NCBI GenBank assembly: GCA_024402835.1
Contig: JAKSSZ010000033.1
Location: 1-6,524, forward strand
DNA length: 6,524 nt
DNA from: Alphaproteobacteria bacterium
GTDB lineage: Bacteria > Pseudomonadota > Alphaproteobacteria > Rs-D84
Reading direction: 5' to 3'
Notes under the pieces: model-generated
The model's database searches: none
What the model was told of the DNA's origin: nothing
Seen by the model: the letters and a program-made list of their open reading frames with translations, nothing else
Made by a program: the position numbers and the translations under genes
In this document: positions 5,705-6,524 of the stretch, one piece after another
Layout: every line of letters begins with the position of its first letter
How positions within the stretch are numbered: the stretch's first letter is position 1

Positions 5705-5734
5705 ATTATACCATGCAACAGCAATCATTATCAA
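5705..5734 (-). promoter_or_regulatory. Extended -10 promoter for the methyltransferase gene
   Basis: On the minus strand TTGATA (5734 down to 5729) and TATAAT (5710 down to 5705) are separated by 18 bases, and TGG precedes the -10 (5713-5711). This is the best-formed housekeeping promoter of the window. Transcription would start near 5698, with AAGGAG at 5691-5686 in a leader of about 18 bases. Confidence 0.7.
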
Positions 5735-5756
5735 CAACATGTCAAATACATCTATA

Positions 5757-5784
5757 TTGATTTTATAAAAATTGCTTTTATAAT
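5757..5784 (+). promoter_or_regulatory. Promoter for the PHP-domain gene, very close to its start codon
   Basis: TTGATT at 5757-5762 and a perfect TATAAT at 5779-5784 are 16 bases apart. The -10 ends only 11 bases before the ATG at 5796, so the transcript would start around 5790-5792 with a leader of about four to six bases. It is divergent from the methyltransferase promoter at 5705-5734. Confidence 0.6.
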
Positions 5785-5795
5785 CTATCACTATC

Positions 5796-6524
5796 ATGGA
5801 AAATATTAAAAGTACTCTTCATACACACACCATCGGATTTGATGGTCAAAACACAGTAAAAGAAATGGTGGCTCATGCTGCAGATTTAGGTTTTACCACT
5901 ATAGGTTTTTCTAATCATTTTATTGTTCACCCCAACATAAAAAAATCTAAAATGTATAGCTTTGCAGTCCAAGGGAACTATCACCATATTTATTCTGAAA
6001 CTTTTGATGAGGCTATCAATAAATTTATACCACACTATGAAGAAATAGAAAAAATTCGTTCATTATATCCACAAATGCGTATTTTACGTGGTATGGAAGT
6101 AGATTTCTTTGGAACAAAACAATGGATTGAAAAATTTAATCAAGCCATTAAACAACTAAAACCAGATTATCTTATTGGTTCTACACATTTTGTGGAATTA
6201 GATGGCAAGATATTAAACTCTCACGATTGGGCAAAAGCCGATAAAGAAACACAAAAAATAATATTACAAAAATATTGGACAAATATTGCAAAGGCCGCAC
6301 AATCAAATCTATTTACTTGGATGGCACATTTAGATTTACCCAAAAAAGTTGGTTTAGGTCAAGAAAAAGAATGGTCAGAATACGAAAGATTAGCAATACT
6401 GGCGATATCTAAAGCAAAAACAGCAATAGAAATAAATACATCTTTTTACAAAGATGATTGCTATGAGCCATACCCTTCTATGCGTATTTTAAAAATGGCA
6501 CGAGCAAAAAATATCCCCGTTATA
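5796..6524 (+). CDS. PHP-domain phosphatase, histidinol-phosphatase-like, 3' end cut by window edge
   Basis: The frame is open for 243 codons from the ATG at 5796 to the right edge. Metal-binding motifs of the PHP fold are in order: LHTHT at residues 8-12 (His9, His11), SNHF at 39-42 (His41), GMEVD at 99-103 (Glu101, Asp103), IGSTHF at 127-132 (His131), AHLDL at 177-181 (His178, Asp180) and EINTS at 212-216. The final SDAH-type motif expected near the C-terminus lies beyond the edge. GSTHF and EINTS are characteristic of the HisJ/HisK histidinol-phosphatase branch, which removes phosphate from L-histidinol phosphate in histidine synthesis. Related PHP phosphoesterases with other substrates cannot be excluded, and no other his gene is in view. 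Later ATGs would delete the HxH metal site, and an in-frame stop at 5781-5783 limits extension upstream, so ATG 5796 is the start. There is no Shine-Dalgarno sequence. Confidence 0.85.
   Translation, partial: MENIKSTLHTHTIGFDGQNTVKEMVAHAADLGFTTIGFSNHFIVHPNIKKSKMYSFAVQGNYHHIYSETFDEAINKFIPHYEEIEKIRSLYPQMRILRGMEVDFFGTKQWIEKFNQAIKQLKPDYLIGSTHFVELDGKILNSHDWAKADKETQKIILQKYWTNIAKAAQSNLFTWMAHLDLPKKVGLGQEKEWSEYERLAILAISKAKTAIEINTSFYKDDCYEPYPSMRILKMARAKNIPVI

Overview
The window is AT-rich chromosomal DNA from a bacterium with compact, mostly housekeeping gene content. The GroES/GroEL sequences, the RpoH-like promoter in front of them, and the neighbouring tilS, LOG-family, DUF167 and HIT genes fit a low-GC Proteobacterium, possibly an uncultured alphaproteobacterial lineage. 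That placement is an inference from protein flavour only; no rRNA or other marker is present. I see no mobile element, CRISPR array, tRNA or rRNA. About 90% of the window is coding and no gene-free gap exceeds about 120 bases.

Layout. (1) Positions 1-892, minus strand: most of tilS (tRNA-Ile lysidine synthase), with its C-terminus beyond the left edge. (2) 939-1529, plus strand: a LOG-family nucleotide phosphoribohydrolase-like protein, divergent from tilS across a 46-base gap. (3) 2037 down to 1479, minus strand: a two-gene operon, HIT-family protein then DUF167 protein. The two reading frames overlap by 26 bases, and the DUF167 tail runs 51 bases into the end of the LOG gene. (4) 2147-4064, plus strand: groES-groEL, from a promoter that fits the heat-shock sigma factor RpoH and without a CIRCE operator, ending at a strong two-way terminator. 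(5) 4660 down to 4106, minus strand: a HAD-fold putative 5'-nucleotidase, convergent with groEL. (6) 5680 down to 4778, minus strand: a class I SAM-dependent methyltransferase. (7) 5796-6524, plus strand: a PHP-domain phosphatase of the histidinol-phosphatase type, divergent from the methyltransferase and cut by the right edge.

How the parts relate. The genes mostly do not form one pathway. groES-groEL make the chaperonin. TilS, the HIT protein, the LOG protein and the HAD protein all act on nucleotides or tRNA, but nothing in the layout ties them together beyond the HIT-DUF167 operon. Four gene-start regions (LOG, HIT, HAD, methyltransferase) share an extended -10 promoter of the form ATGKTATAMT. 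Nothing here looks like a new defence or mobile system. The points most worth checking are a 15-base A-run inside the HAD gene, the nearly leaderless start of the PHP gene, the shared promoter motif, and the back-to-back HIT and groES promoters with an inverted repeat between them.
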